Source: Acidovorax carolinensis
GTDB lineage: Bacteria > Pseudomonadota > Gammaproteobacteria > Burkholderiales > Burkholderiaceae_C
Assembly (NCBI RefSeq): GCF_002157145.1
Contig: NZ_CP021361.1
Span: 3,929,501 to 3,993,500, forward strand
DNA: 64,000 bases
Reading direction: 5' to 3'
Positions within the stretch are counted from its first letter, which is position 1. Each line of letters starts with the position of its first letter. Under the pieces are notes generated by a model that worked only from the letters and a program-made list of their open reading frames with translations, was not told the origin of the DNA and did not search any database. A program made the position numbers and the translations under genes. Positions 8,649 through 16,601 of the stretch are shown piece after piece.

Positions 8649-9419
8649 TCAGGGCTGCAGATACCGCCCCGCCAGCTCTTTCTGCGCCGCCGCATCCACG
8701 CCCAGCACGTCCACCAGATACGTCTGCACGCCGCCATAGTCGTTGTCCACCGTATGCAGCGCCGCATCCAGAAACTCTTCCTGCACGCGCCACAGCACGC
8801 GGAGCACTTCCTCGGGGGCTTGACTGCCCATGCCCGGCGGGCGTTGGTAGAGCGCATTGGTGAGCAGGTAGTCGTGCATGACCACATCGCGCGGCACGCC
8901 CAGGGCCAGCAGGATGAGGGCGGCGGCAAAGCCCGTGCGGTCCTTGCCGGCGGTGCAGTGGAACACGGTGGGCGCGTCGCTGGCCAGCAGCAGGCGAAAC
9001 AGCTCGGCAAAGCGCGGGGCGTTGTCGTGCACAAAGCCCCGGTAGGTTTCCTGCATCAGCGCCACGGCGTCTTGCGCGGTGAGCTGGCGGCCGGTGCGTT
9101 GCAGGTCGAGTGCGCGCTGCACCACGGTGGGCTCGATGGCCAGCGGATGGTAGGCCACGCCGGGCAGCTGGTAGGCATGGGCCGCGCTTTCGGCCTGGCC
9201 GCGGAAGTCCACCGTGCGGGTCACGCCCAGATCGGCCAGCAGGGCCTGGTCTTGCGCGGTGAGGCCCGCCAGGTGGTCGGAGCGAAAGAGCCGCCGCCAT
9301 TTCACCTGCTGCCCGCCGTGGCCGGTGTAGCCGCCCAGGTCGCGGAAGTTGGTGACGCCCGCAAAGGGCAGGGAGCGGGAAGGACCGGTGGATGGCGTGT
9401 GGTGTTGCTGCAGTGGCAT
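8649..9419 (-). CDS. Tyrosine-protein phosphatase (Y_phosphatase3/IphP-like)
   Basis: A 256-residue phosphatase with the P-loop HCTAGKDRTG (nucleophile C155, phosphate-binding R161). The lysine-aspartate pair after the glycine is typical of the MptpB/IphP-like family, whose members hydrolyse phosphotyrosine and sometimes phosphoinositides. The N-terminal NFRDLGGY is the family's conserved opening. No signal peptide is visible, so it is cytoplasmic here. It is followed on the same strand by the SDR gene. Confidence 0.85.
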   Translation of the reverse strand: MPLQQHHTPSTGPSRSLPFAGVTNFRDLGGYTGHGGQQVKWRRLFRSDHLAGLTAQDQALLADLGVTRTVDFRGQAESAAHAYQLPGVAYHPLAIEPTVVQRALDLQRTGRQLTAQDAVALMQETYRGFVHDNAPRFAELFRLLLASDAPTVFHCTAGKDRTGFAAALILLALGVPRDVVMHDYLLTNALYQRPPGMGSQAPEEVLRVLWRVQEEFLDAALHTVDNDYGGVQTYLVDVLGVDAAAQKELAGRYLQP

Positions 9420-9548
9420 GGCAGGGGCGTTGAGCTAGGCAAAGCGTGTGGACACGCGATGACCCAGCTTAGCCCATGCGGGTGACAGGCCCTGTCACGC
9501 GGGTGCCCTGGGCCCGCTACCCCCCTGCCACCACCACCCGCGTGCCGG

Positions 9549-12467
9549 TCAGCCCAGGTGATTGCCCAGGATGCCCGCCAGCTCGAACATGCCTGCGCTG
9601 TCCTTGCCGAACACGGCGCGCAGCTTGTCGTCGGCGACGATGGTGCGCTTGTCCTTGGGGTCTTGCAGGTTGTGGGCCTTGATGTATTCCCACATCTTCT
9701 TGACAGCCTCGGGCCGGGCCACGGGCTCGGCGCCGATCACGGCAGCCAGTGCGGCGCTGGGCGCCTTGCCGGCAGCGGCCTTGCGGGGGGTCTTGGCGGC
9801 GGCCGTCTTGGTGGCAGGGGCCTTTTTGGTGGCGGCAGGTTTTGCGGCTTTTTTGGCTGCAGCGCTTGTCCTGCTTGCGCTAGCAGCTCCTGTTTTTGCA
9901 GCAGCACCGGGGCGCGGCGGGAACTTGGATGGCGCAAACTCGAAGTTGACCTTGGCTGCCTCCTTGTCCCACGCCAGGTGGGCCTTGAAGGCGCGGCGGG
10001 TGCGCATGCTGACGAACTTGTCGAGCAGATCGGTCTTGCCGGTGGCCAGCAGCTTGGTCATCTGCTCGCGCTCCACGGGCTGCTGCAGGATGATCTTGCC
10101 GCTCTTGAACGTGCAGCTGGGCGTGGGCTGGGCGGCGGTGGGCACGGCCTTGCTGCACACGTAGTTGCTGCCATGCTCATGCACTTCTGAGCCGCAGATG
10201 GGGCAGGCGCCCAGCGATGCGTCTTCAAACTCCACGATCTCACCGGACTCTTCGCCCTTCTTGTCGTCGCCAAAGTCGAATTCGAGCTTGTAGTTGTGCG
10301 CCTCGTCGTCGTACTTGATGACGATTTCGGACGTGAACGGCCAGCCCGCCTTGGAGCGGAAGCCTTCCAGCGGGCCGATCTTCTTGTCGCGCAGCAGGGC
10401 GTTGGCCTCGGCCGTCTCGAACGTGCGGCCGGCGGGCGACTTGCCGAAGCTGAAACCGCAGCCTTCGGCGCCCGGCTTGCCCACGCAGGCAAAGCGGCGG
10501 TAGTTCTCTTTCACCACGCCGCCGCAGTTGGGGCATGGGGATTCGAGCGTGGCGTAGTCGCCGGGGATGGTGTCGCGGTCGTATTCCTTGGCCTTTTTCA
10601 CCATGCGCTCGGTCATGGCGGCGATCTGCTGCATGAACGCTTCGCGCGAGAGCAGACCCTTTTCCATCTGCGAGAGCTTGAACTCCCATTCGCCCGTGAG
10701 GTCGGCGCGGCAAAGTTCTTCCACCTCCAGCCCGCGCAGCAGCGTCATGAGCTGGAAGGCCTTGGCCGTGGGGATGATCTCGCGGCCTTCGCGCAGCATG
10801 TATTTTTCGGTCAGCAGGCCTTCGATGATGGCCGCGCGCGTGGCTGGCGTGCCCAGGCCTTTTTCCTGCATCGCGCTGCGCAGTTCTTCGTCGTCGATCT
10901 GCTTGCCCGCGCTTTCCATGGCGCCCAGCAGCGTGGCTTCGGAGTAGCGGGCGGGCGGCTTGGTCTTGAGGCCCTTGGGGTCGGCGGCCAGGGTGTTGAC
11001 CATCTCACCGGGTTTCACGGGCACCAGGTTCTGGCCCTTGTCGCCCTCTTTGCCGCCTTCCACTTCATCGGCGGCTTCCTTGCCGTAGATGGCCAGCCAG
11101 CCAGGCTTGACCAGCACCTTGCCCTCGGTCTTGAAGCTGTGCGGTGCGACGGTCGAAATGCGCGTGGTCACCGTGTATTCGGCACTCGGGAAGAACACGG
11201 CCATGAAGCGGCGCACGACCAGGTCGTACAGCTTCTGCTCGGCTTCAGAGAGGCCACTCGGCGCCTGCAGCGTGGGGATGATGGCAAAGTGATCGCTCAC
11301 CTTGCTGTTGTCAAAGATGCGCTTGGACGGGCGCACGTAGTTGTTGTTCAGCGCCGTGAGCGCGTGCGGCGCCAGGTGCCGCATGCCGCTGTCGGCCAGC
11401 ATTTCGAAGGTCTGCTTGGCCACGGGCAGATAGTCCTCGGGCAGCGCGCGCGAGTCGGTACGCGGGTAGGTCAGGGCCTTGTGGCGCTCGTACAGGCTTT
11501 GCGCCAGCGCCAGCGTGGTCTTGGCCGAGAAGCCGAACTTGCCGTTGGCCTCGCGCTGCAGGCTGGTCAAATCGAACAGCAGGGGCGAGGCCTGCGTGGT
11601 GGGCTTGCTCTCTTCGGTGACCGTGGCCTGCTTGCCGCGCACGGCGTTGGCAATGGCCTGGGCTTCGGCGGCCGACCACACGCGGTCCGCGCGGGCTTCT
11701 GCGTCTTCGCTTTTCTTCCACTTCGGATCGAACCACTTGGCGGGGTACTCGCCCGCTTCGGCGCCAAAGGTAGCGTGGATTTCCCAGTAGTCGCGGCTGA
11801 TGAACTTGCGGATCTTTTCTTCACGCTCCACCACCAGCGACAGCGTGGGCGTCTGCACCCGGCCCACGGTGGTCAGAAAGAACCCGCCATCGCGCGAGTT
11901 GAACGCCGTCATGGCGCGCGTGCCGTTGATGCCCACCAGCCAGTCGGCCTCGGATCGGCTGCGGGCTGCACTGGCCAGGCCCGCCATCTGCTGCTCGGTG
12001 CGCAGCGCGTCAAAGCCGTCGCGAATGGCCTGCGGTGTCATGGACTGCAGCCACAGGCGCTTGACGGGCTTGCCCAGGGGTTTGGCGCCGCCCGCGTACT
12101 GCTCGATCAGGCGAAAGATCAGCTCGCCCTCGCGGCCCGCGTCGCAGGCGTTGATGAGTTCGGTCACATCCTTGCGCTTGGCCTGCTTGACCACCGCGTT
12201 CAGGCGGCTCTTGGTCTTGTCCACGGGCTTCAAGTCAAAGTACGGCGGGATCACGGGCAGGTGGGCAAAGCTCCACTTGCCGCGCTTCACGTCAAACTCT
12301 TCGGGCGCCTGGATTTCCACCAGGTGGCCGACGGCGCTGGTGACTACATAGCGGTCGTTCTCGAAGTGGTCGTCGTGCTTGTCGAACTTGCCGGCCACGG
12401 GGGTCAGTGCGCGCACGATGTCTTGCGCGACAGAGGGTTTTTCTGCAATTACCAGGGTCTTGGTCAT
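9549..12467 (-). CDS. topB: DNA topoisomerase III with H1-like tail and SWIB domain
   Basis: A 972-residue type IA topoisomerase, far longer than the 653 residues of E. coli TopB. The toprim domain opens with VIAEKPSVAQ and carries the acidic NACDAGREGELIFR; the catalytic tyrosine is in LTYPRTDSR. Two C-terminal zinc-ribbon-like segments follow (CPNCGG..C..C and CPICGS..C). After them comes an Ala/Lys/Pro-rich stretch of about 70 residues resembling bacterial histone-H1-like tails, then a SWIB domain (KMWEYIKAHNLQDPKDKRT to the end). Part of the tail is encoded by a repeat copy at 9851-9899. The ATG at 12467 begins the conserved MTKTLVIAEK. It is divergent from the SET-domain gene. Confidence 0.93.
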   Translation of the reverse strand: MTKTLVIAEKPSVAQDIVRALTPVAGKFDKHDDHFENDRYVVTSAVGHLVEIQAPEEFDVKRGKWSFAHLPVIPPYFDLKPVDKTKSRLNAVVKQAKRKDVTELINACDAGREGELIFRLIEQYAGGAKPLGKPVKRLWLQSMTPQAIRDGFDALRTEQQMAGLASAARSRSEADWLVGINGTRAMTAFNSRDGGFFLTTVGRVQTPTLSLVVEREEKIRKFISRDYWEIHATFGAEAGEYPAKWFDPKWKKSEDAEARADRVWSAAEAQAIANAVRGKQATVTEESKPTTQASPLLFDLTSLQREANGKFGFSAKTTLALAQSLYERHKALTYPRTDSRALPEDYLPVAKQTFEMLADSGMRHLAPHALTALNNNYVRPSKRIFDNSKVSDHFAIIPTLQAPSGLSEAEQKLYDLVVRRFMAVFFPSAEYTVTTRISTVAPHSFKTEGKVLVKPGWLAIYGKEAADEVEGGKEGDKGQNLVPVKPGEMVNTLAADPKGLKTKPPARYSEATLLGAMESAGKQIDDEELRSAMQEKGLGTPATRAAIIEGLLTEKYMLREGREIIPTAKAFQLMTLLRGLEVEELCRADLTGEWEFKLSQMEKGLLSREAFMQQIAAMTERMVKKAKEYDRDTIPGDYATLESPCPNCGGVVKENYRRFACVGKPGAEGCGFSFGKSPAGRTFETAEANALLRDKKIGPLEGFRSKAGWPFTSEIVIKYDDEAHNYKLEFDFGDDKKGEESGEIVEFEDASLGACPICGSEVHEHGSNYVCSKAVPTAAQPTPSCTFKSGKIILQQPVEREQMTKLLATGKTDLLDKFVSMRTRRAFKAHLAWDKEAAKVNFEFAPSKFPPRPGAAAKTGAASASRTSAAAKKAAKPAATKKAPATKTAAAKTPRKAAAGKAPSAALAAVIGAEPVARPEAVKKMWEYIKAHNLQDPKDKRTIVADDKLRAVFGKDSAGMFELAGILGNHLG
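9851..9899 (-). repeat. Interspersed AGCGCTT repeat, copy 4, inside topB
   Basis: Repeat within the coding sequence (CTGCAGCGCTTG, then TTGCGCTAGCAGCTCC TG). It is read in frame as AAKTGAASASRTSAAAKKA in the Lys/Ala-rich linker of topoisomerase III. Confidence 0.6.
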
Positions 12468-12533
12468 TTGGGGGCTCTCGCCAGTCATTCTGGTTGCCCG
12501 GGTCCGGCCCGGGCGCTTCTACAATTCGGGTCT

Positions 12534-12570
12534 CACGCGCATACACGCGCACGCACACACATGTGTGCAC
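12534..12570. other. 37-nt alternating purine-pyrimidine tract (Z-DNA candidate)
   Basis: Every step from 12534 to 12570 alternates pyrimidine and purine (mostly CA and CG steps) without a break. It lies between topB and the SET gene. Such tracts are prone to flip to left-handed DNA under negative supercoiling. TACAAT at 12520-12525 could be a -10 element for the SET gene, which would put the tract in its leader. Confidence 0.6.
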
Positions 12571-12594
12571 CATCAAGTTAACAGAGTTTTTGCC

Positions 12595-13212
12595 ATGCCC
12601 CGCTTTGCATCGCCCGCCGCCCCTACCGTTGCCCCGGGCCGCCGCATCCAGACCCGGCGCTCGGGCGTGCATGGCAAGGGCGTGTTTGCCGTGCAGGATA
12701 TTGCGGAAGGCGAAGTCCTTGTCGAATACACGGGCGAAGTGATCGGCTGGCAGGAAGCGCAGGACCGCCACCCGCACGACCCCCTGCAACCCAACCACAC
12801 GTTCTACTTCCATGTGGATGAAGACCGTGTGATCGACGCAAAGTTCGGCGGCAATTCCTCGCGCTGGATCAACCACAGCTGCAACCCCAACTGCTACGCC
12901 GACGAGCGGGACGGCCGCATTTTCATCACGGCGCTGCGTAACATCAAGGCGGGCGAAGAGCTGAACTACGACTACGGCCTGATCATCGAAGAGCGCTACA
13001 CCAAGAAGCTCAAGGCCGAATACCCCTGCTGGTGCGGCAGCAAGAACTGCCGGGGCACGCTGCTGGCGCCCAAGCGCGGCTGGGCGCCGCCCGTGCCGCT
13101 GCCACCGTCCAAGGCCCGGGATGCTGCGCCCCAAAAGGCCAGGCAAAACAAGAAATCCAAGGCGACTGCCCAGCCTGTGGCGCCCAAGCCCCGCCGCAAC
13201 CGCCCACAGTGA
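12595..13212 (+). CDS. SET-domain protein-lysine N-methyltransferase
   Basis: A 205-residue SET-domain methyltransferase. Motifs are GKGVFA near the start, the SAM/active-site NHSCNPNC (93-100) and GEELNYDY (120-127), and a post-SET zinc cluster CWCGSKNCRG (145-154). The tail is basic (KARQNKKSKATAQP and more). SET enzymes methylate protein lysines; chlamydial members act on histone-H1-like proteins. The ATG at 12595 begins the conserved region. Its TGA overlaps the birA ATG as TGATG. The neighbouring Lys-rich TopB tail is an obvious candidate substrate, which is only inference. Confidence 0.88.
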   Translation: MPRFASPAAPTVAPGRRIQTRRSGVHGKGVFAVQDIAEGEVLVEYTGEVIGWQEAQDRHPHDPLQPNHTFYFHVDEDRVIDAKFGGNSSRWINHSCNPNCYADERDGRIFITALRNIKAGEELNYDYGLIIEERYTKKLKAEYPCWCGSKNCRGTLLAPKRGWAPPVPLPPSKARDAAPQKARQNKKSKATAQPVAPKPRRNRPQ

Positions 13213-14149
13213 TGCAGCAGCCCGTTCGCTGGCCCGCCGAGGCCATCTGGGAGGCGGTGGCCCCGCTGCTGCCCGGCTTCACGGTCGAGGTGCTGCCCAG
13301 CATCGACTCCACCAACACCGAACTCATGCGCCGCGCGCGCGCGGGCCGGTGCGATCCCACCTTGCTGGTGGCCGAGCAGCAGACGGCAGGGCGCGGGCGG
13401 CTGGGGCGCGTGTGGCAAAGCGGTGTGGACGGGAGCAGCGCCGGGCCGCCCAAGCTGCGAAGGCCCCCTTGGGGGGCAGCGCCGCACACGAAGCGGCAAG
13501 CGTGGGGGCTATGCCATCCCTCATGATGTCCCTGGGCCTGCCGCTGGCGCCTGCCGACTGGTCGGGCCTGTCGCTGGCCGTGGGAGTGAGCGTGGCCGAA
13601 AGCTTGCAGCCCGAGCTGCCCGCCGTGGGTAACGATAAGGCGGCCCGGATTGGTTTGAAGTGGCCCAACGACCTGTGGCTGGGCGGCGCGAACGGCGATC
13701 GCAAACTGGGTGGCATCCTGGTGGAGACGGCGAGTTTTGTGGCGCCCCAGGCGGCCGCTGCACCGGCCGGAGCCCGCACCGCACGCTACGTGGTGGTGGG
13801 CATCGGCATCAACGTGCTGCCGCGCAGCGCCGAGGGCATGAGCCTGCCGCCCGGCAGCCTGCAGGACGTGGAACCCGGCCTGGATGCGCCCACAGCCCTG
13901 CTGCGCATCGTGCCCGCGCTGGTGTCCATGCTGCAGGCATTCGAAGGCTATGGTTTTGCCCCCATGCAGGCGCGCTTTGCCACGCGCGACGTGCTGCAGG
14001 GACGCGTGGTGACGCTGAGCGACGGGCAGACCGGCACGGCCCATGGCGTGGCCGACGATGGCGCGCTACTGGTGCACACCGCGCAGGGCATGCAGGCCAT
14101 CACCAGTTCTGAAATCAGCGTGCGGCCCGCGGCCACGCCCCCCCACTGA
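13212..14149 (+). pseudogene. birA: Biotin-[acetyl-CoA-carboxylase] ligase, frame broken inside a repeat
   Basis: Two frames together encode BirA. From 13212 the first frame gives the N-terminal catalytic half with DSTNTEL and the biotinyl-AMP loop GRGRLGR, then runs through a repeat and stops at 13526. The second frame carries MSLGLPLAPADWSGLSLAV, the ligase signature KWPNDLWL, GILVE and the C-terminal domain to 14149. The repeat sits in the loop right after GRGRLGR. The shift equals one missing base, perhaps in the C5/G6 runs of the repeat; restoring it would give one protein with an inserted loop of about 25 residues. Alternatively an ATGA overlap at 13523-13526 could make two chains. BirA is normally essential, so a fully dead gene would be surprising unless another copy exists. 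Confidence 0.8.
13439..13509. repeat. Second repeat family (CCCCCTTGGGGGG core) inserted in birA
   Basis: A GC-rich segment starting GGGCCGCCCAAGCTGCGAAG, with a central near-palindrome CCCCCTTGGGGGG (13464-13476), ending CGGCAAGCGTGGGGG. It interrupts the conserved birA sequence between GRVWQSG and MSLGLPL. A relative lies at 16549-16601. Confidence 0.7.
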
Positions 14150-14161
14150 AAGACCTGCCCC

Positions 14162-14836
14162 ATGCTGCGCCTTGCCGTCATCGCCCTGCTGCTGGCCAAT
14201 GCCGGCTATTACGCGTGGTCGCAAGGCTGGCTGCGCTCGTGGGGGCTGGCGCCAGTTGAACAGTCCGAGCCGCACCGCCTGGCGCAGCAGATCCGCCCCG
14301 AGACGCTGCGCATTCTGCCGGCCCGCGACATCGCGCCGGTGGCGCCCGCCGCCGCCAACGAGGCGTTGGCCGCGCCATCATCCGGCACGGTGTGCCTGCA
14401 GGCCGGACTGCTGGAGCCGCGCCAGGCCGACGCCGTGCGCACCGCCGCGGCCGCCCTGCCACAAGGCAGCTGGAGCCTGCAATCCACCGCCATTCCGGGG
14501 CGCTGGATGGTGTACATGGGCCGCTTTGCTGACGACGAGGCACTTGCCAAGAAGCGCGCCGAGCTGCGCACGCGCAACGTGCCCTATGACCGCCCCAACA
14601 ACCCGGCGCTGGAGCCCGGCCTCTCGCTGGGCCGCTTTGCCACCGAAGAAGCAGCCCAGCGGGCGCTGACCACACTGAGCAGCCAGGGCGTGCGCACCGC
14701 CAAGGTGGTGGTGGAGCGCGCCGAGACCCAGGGTTTCACGCTGCGCCTGCCGGCCCTGGACAGCGCCACGCGCGCGCAGGCCCAAGCGCTGCTGCGCCCC
14801 GCCCTGGGCGACAAGGAACTGCGCACCTGCCCCTGA
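14162..14836 (+). CDS. SPOR-domain-like membrane-anchored protein
   Basis: A 224-residue protein with an N-terminal membrane anchor (LRLAVIALLLANAGYYAW, about residues 2-20), an Ala/Pro-rich linker and a C-terminal region resembling a SPOR domain: WMVYMGRFADDEALAKKRAE, later LSLGRFATEEAAQRALTTL. SPOR domains bind denuded peptidoglycan glycans at division septa, so a cell-envelope role is likely. The gene starts 12 bp after birA and is probably co-transcribed with it. It converges on the histidine kinase gene; a repeat copy fills the gap. Confidence 0.75.
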   Translation: MLRLAVIALLLANAGYYAWSQGWLRSWGLAPVEQSEPHRLAQQIRPETLRILPARDIAPVAPAAANEALAAPSSGTVCLQAGLLEPRQADAVRTAAAALPQGSWSLQSTAIPGRWMVYMGRFADDEALAKKRAELRTRNVPYDRPNNPALEPGLSLGRFATEEAAQRALTTLSSQGVRTAKVVVERAETQGFTLRLPALDSATRAQAQALLRPALGDKELRTCP

Positions 14837-14849
14837 AGCAACGGAGGCA

Positions 14850-14906
14850 AAATCAGCTGCAGCGCTTGATGTATAAGCGCAATACGCTCCAGTTTTTATA
14901 GCAACC
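14850..14906. repeat. Interspersed AGCGCTT repeat, copy 5
   Basis: Copy between the convergent SPOR and kinase genes: AAAATCAGCTGCAGCGCTTG, then ATAAGCGCAATACGCTCCAG and TTTTTATAGCAA. Confidence 0.65.
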
Positions 14907-14938
14907 ACGAAGTACGGACCGCCCGGCGCGGGTCTCGC

Positions 14939-16399
14939 TCACCCCTGCGGTGCGTCGGCATCGGGCGCGCGTGCGGCAAAGCGCACCGTGAACCGCGCTC
15001 CCGGTGGTTGCTGGTCAGGGTGGGCATCTTCGAGCAGCACCTCGGCGCCGTGCTGGCGCGCGATCTCCAGCACGATGGGCAGCCCCAGGCCCGAACCGTC
15101 GGCCTCGCTGCCCAGTGCCCGGTAAAACGGTTGAAACACCAGCTCGCGCTCGGCCTCGGGCACGCCAGGGCCCGAGTCTTCCACCTGCAGCAGCAGCACA
15201 TGGCCAAAGGTATCGGTCAGCACGCGGACGGTGACCACGCCGGGCTTGTCGGGGGACGAGGGCGTGTAGTTGATGGCGTTGTCCACCAGGTTGCGCACCA
15301 GCTCCTTGAGCAAGGTGGGGTTGCCGTCCATCCACACGCCGGGGGCGCCCGGCTCGGCGCCGTCATAGCCCAGGTCGATCTGCTTGTCGAGCGCGCGCGG
15401 CACCGAGTCGCGCACCACCTCGATGGTGAGTTTGGCCAGATCACAGGTCATGCGCGCAATGCCCACGCCGCTGCCTTCGGCGCGCGCCAGCGCCAGCAGC
15501 TGGTTGACGGTGTGCGTGGCGCGGATGCTGGAGCGGCCAATTTGCTGCAGCGAGCGCTTGAGCTCTTCGGTGCTGGTGCCTTCGCGCTGGGCCAGGTCGG
15601 CTTGCATGCGCAGACCCGCCAGTGGGGTTTTGAGCTGGTGCGCCGCATCGGCCAGAAACCGCTTTTGCGTGGCCAGCGAATCGCCCAGGCGCGTGAGCAG
15701 GTCGTTCACCGATGACACCAGTGGCGCCACCTCCAGCGGCACGGTGCGGTCGTCCAGCGGCGAGAGATCGTCGGGACTGCGCTCGCGGATGCGCTGCTCC
15801 AGCTGGTTCAGTGGCTGGATGCCGCGCGCCAGCGCCAGCCACACCAGCAGCACCGCCAGCGGCAGGATGACGAATTGCGGCAGCATCACGCCCTTGATGA
15901 TTTCGGTGGCCAGCACGCTGCGTTTTTCGCGCGTTTCGGCCACCTGCACCAGGGCCAGCGGCGCATCGGGCAGCGGCAGGCGCACCCAGATATAGGCCAC
16001 GCGAATCTCCACGCCGCGCAGCTCGGCATCGCGCAGGCGCACCTCGCCCGGCGCGGGGCGCTCGTCGTCTTCGGGGGGCGGCAAATCGCGTTCGCCAGAC
16101 AGGAACTTGCGCCCTGGGCCCATCACCTGGTAGTAAACGATGTCCGAGTCGTCGGCGCGCAGGATTTCGCTGGCGGGCTGGGGCAGGTTGAACTGCACCT
16201 TGCTGTGCTGCACCGTCACCAGCTGCGCCAGCGCGTGGGCGTTGTATTCGAGCGCGCGGTCAAACGGCTTGTTGGCCAGGCCCTGCGCCACCAGCCAGGT
16301 CAGCGCCAGGCTCACGGGCCACAGCAGCAGCAGCGGGGTGAGCATCCAGTCCAGGATTTCGCCGAACAGGGAGCGCTGCTCGCGCTGGAAGATTTTCAA
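14939..16399 (-). CDS. Two-component sensor histidine kinase (TctE-like)
   Basis: A 486-residue membrane histidine kinase. The first membrane segment (LLLLWPVSLALTWLVAQ) is near residues 21-38, a periplasmic sensor domain follows, and a second membrane segment lies near 170-190 (LPQFVILPLAVLLVWLAL). Then come a HAMP-like linker, the phosphoacceptor box AAHQLKTPLAGLRMQADLA (His near 258), the N box ELVRNLVDNAINY and the G boxes DSGPGVP and GSGLGLPIV. The start codon is TTG (complement of 16397-16399) with no clear ribosome-binding site, and a repeat lies directly upstream. Its partner regulator is encoded 202 bp upstream. The TctE likeness rests on the N-terminal sequence style and the nearby Bug receptor. 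Confidence 0.88.
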   Translation of the reverse strand: MKIFQREQRSLFGEILDWMLTPLLLLWPVSLALTWLVAQGLANKPFDRALEYNAHALAQLVTVQHSKVQFNLPQPASEILRADDSDIVYYQVMGPGRKFLSGERDLPPPEDDERPAPGEVRLRDAELRGVEIRVAYIWVRLPLPDAPLALVQVAETREKRSVLATEIIKGVMLPQFVILPLAVLLVWLALARGIQPLNQLEQRIRERSPDDLSPLDDRTVPLEVAPLVSSVNDLLTRLGDSLATQKRFLADAAHQLKTPLAGLRMQADLAQREGTSTEELKRSLQQIGRSSIRATHTVNQLLALARAEGSGVGIARMTCDLAKLTIEVVRDSVPRALDKQIDLGYDGAEPGAPGVWMDGNPTLLKELVRNLVDNAINYTPSSPDKPGVVTVRVLTDTFGHVLLLQVEDSGPGVPEAERELVFQPFYRALGSEADGSGLGLPIVLEIARQHGAEVLLEDAHPDQQPPGARFTVRFAARAPDADAPQG

Positions 16400-16403
16400 G
16401 GTT

Positions 16404-16466
16404 TAAAGCCTTTTTGGCCTTTAGCGCTTTTCTGTAAAGCGCTAGCAGCTAGCATTTTTATTGCAA
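16404..16466. repeat. Interspersed AGCGCTT repeat, copy 6
   Basis: Forward copy: TTTTTGGCCTTTAGCGCTTT, TCTGT, AAAGCGCTAGCAGCTAGCAT. AGCGCTTT (16423-16430) and AAAGCGCT (16436-16443) pair perfectly. It separates the response-regulator gene from its kinase. Confidence 0.8.
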
Positions 16467-16548
16467 CTGGCTCATGGACTACGCACCGTCGTTGCCTTTG
16501 ATACTGGCGCGGTCCAGGCCCGTGCACCCGTGGAACTGGCTTTGCCAG

Positions 16549-16601
16549 GCCACCGGGTGCGTCCCCTTGGGGGGAAGGCGCGAAGCGACTCAGGGGGCCT
16601 C
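16549..16601. repeat. Second repeat family copy abutting response-regulator stop
   Basis: Contains GTCCCCTTGGGGGGAAGGCG, CGAAGCGACTCAGGGGGCC, related in its CCCCTTGGGGGG core to the birA insertion. It ends directly at the stop codon of the response-regulator gene (16602-16604). Confidence 0.6.

Noticed and set aside
10296..12581. Long antisense open frame of 761 codons opposite topB
   Set aside because: The composition (His/Gly/Ala/Arg-rich) is that of a high-GC shadow frame, and topB on the other strand is certain.
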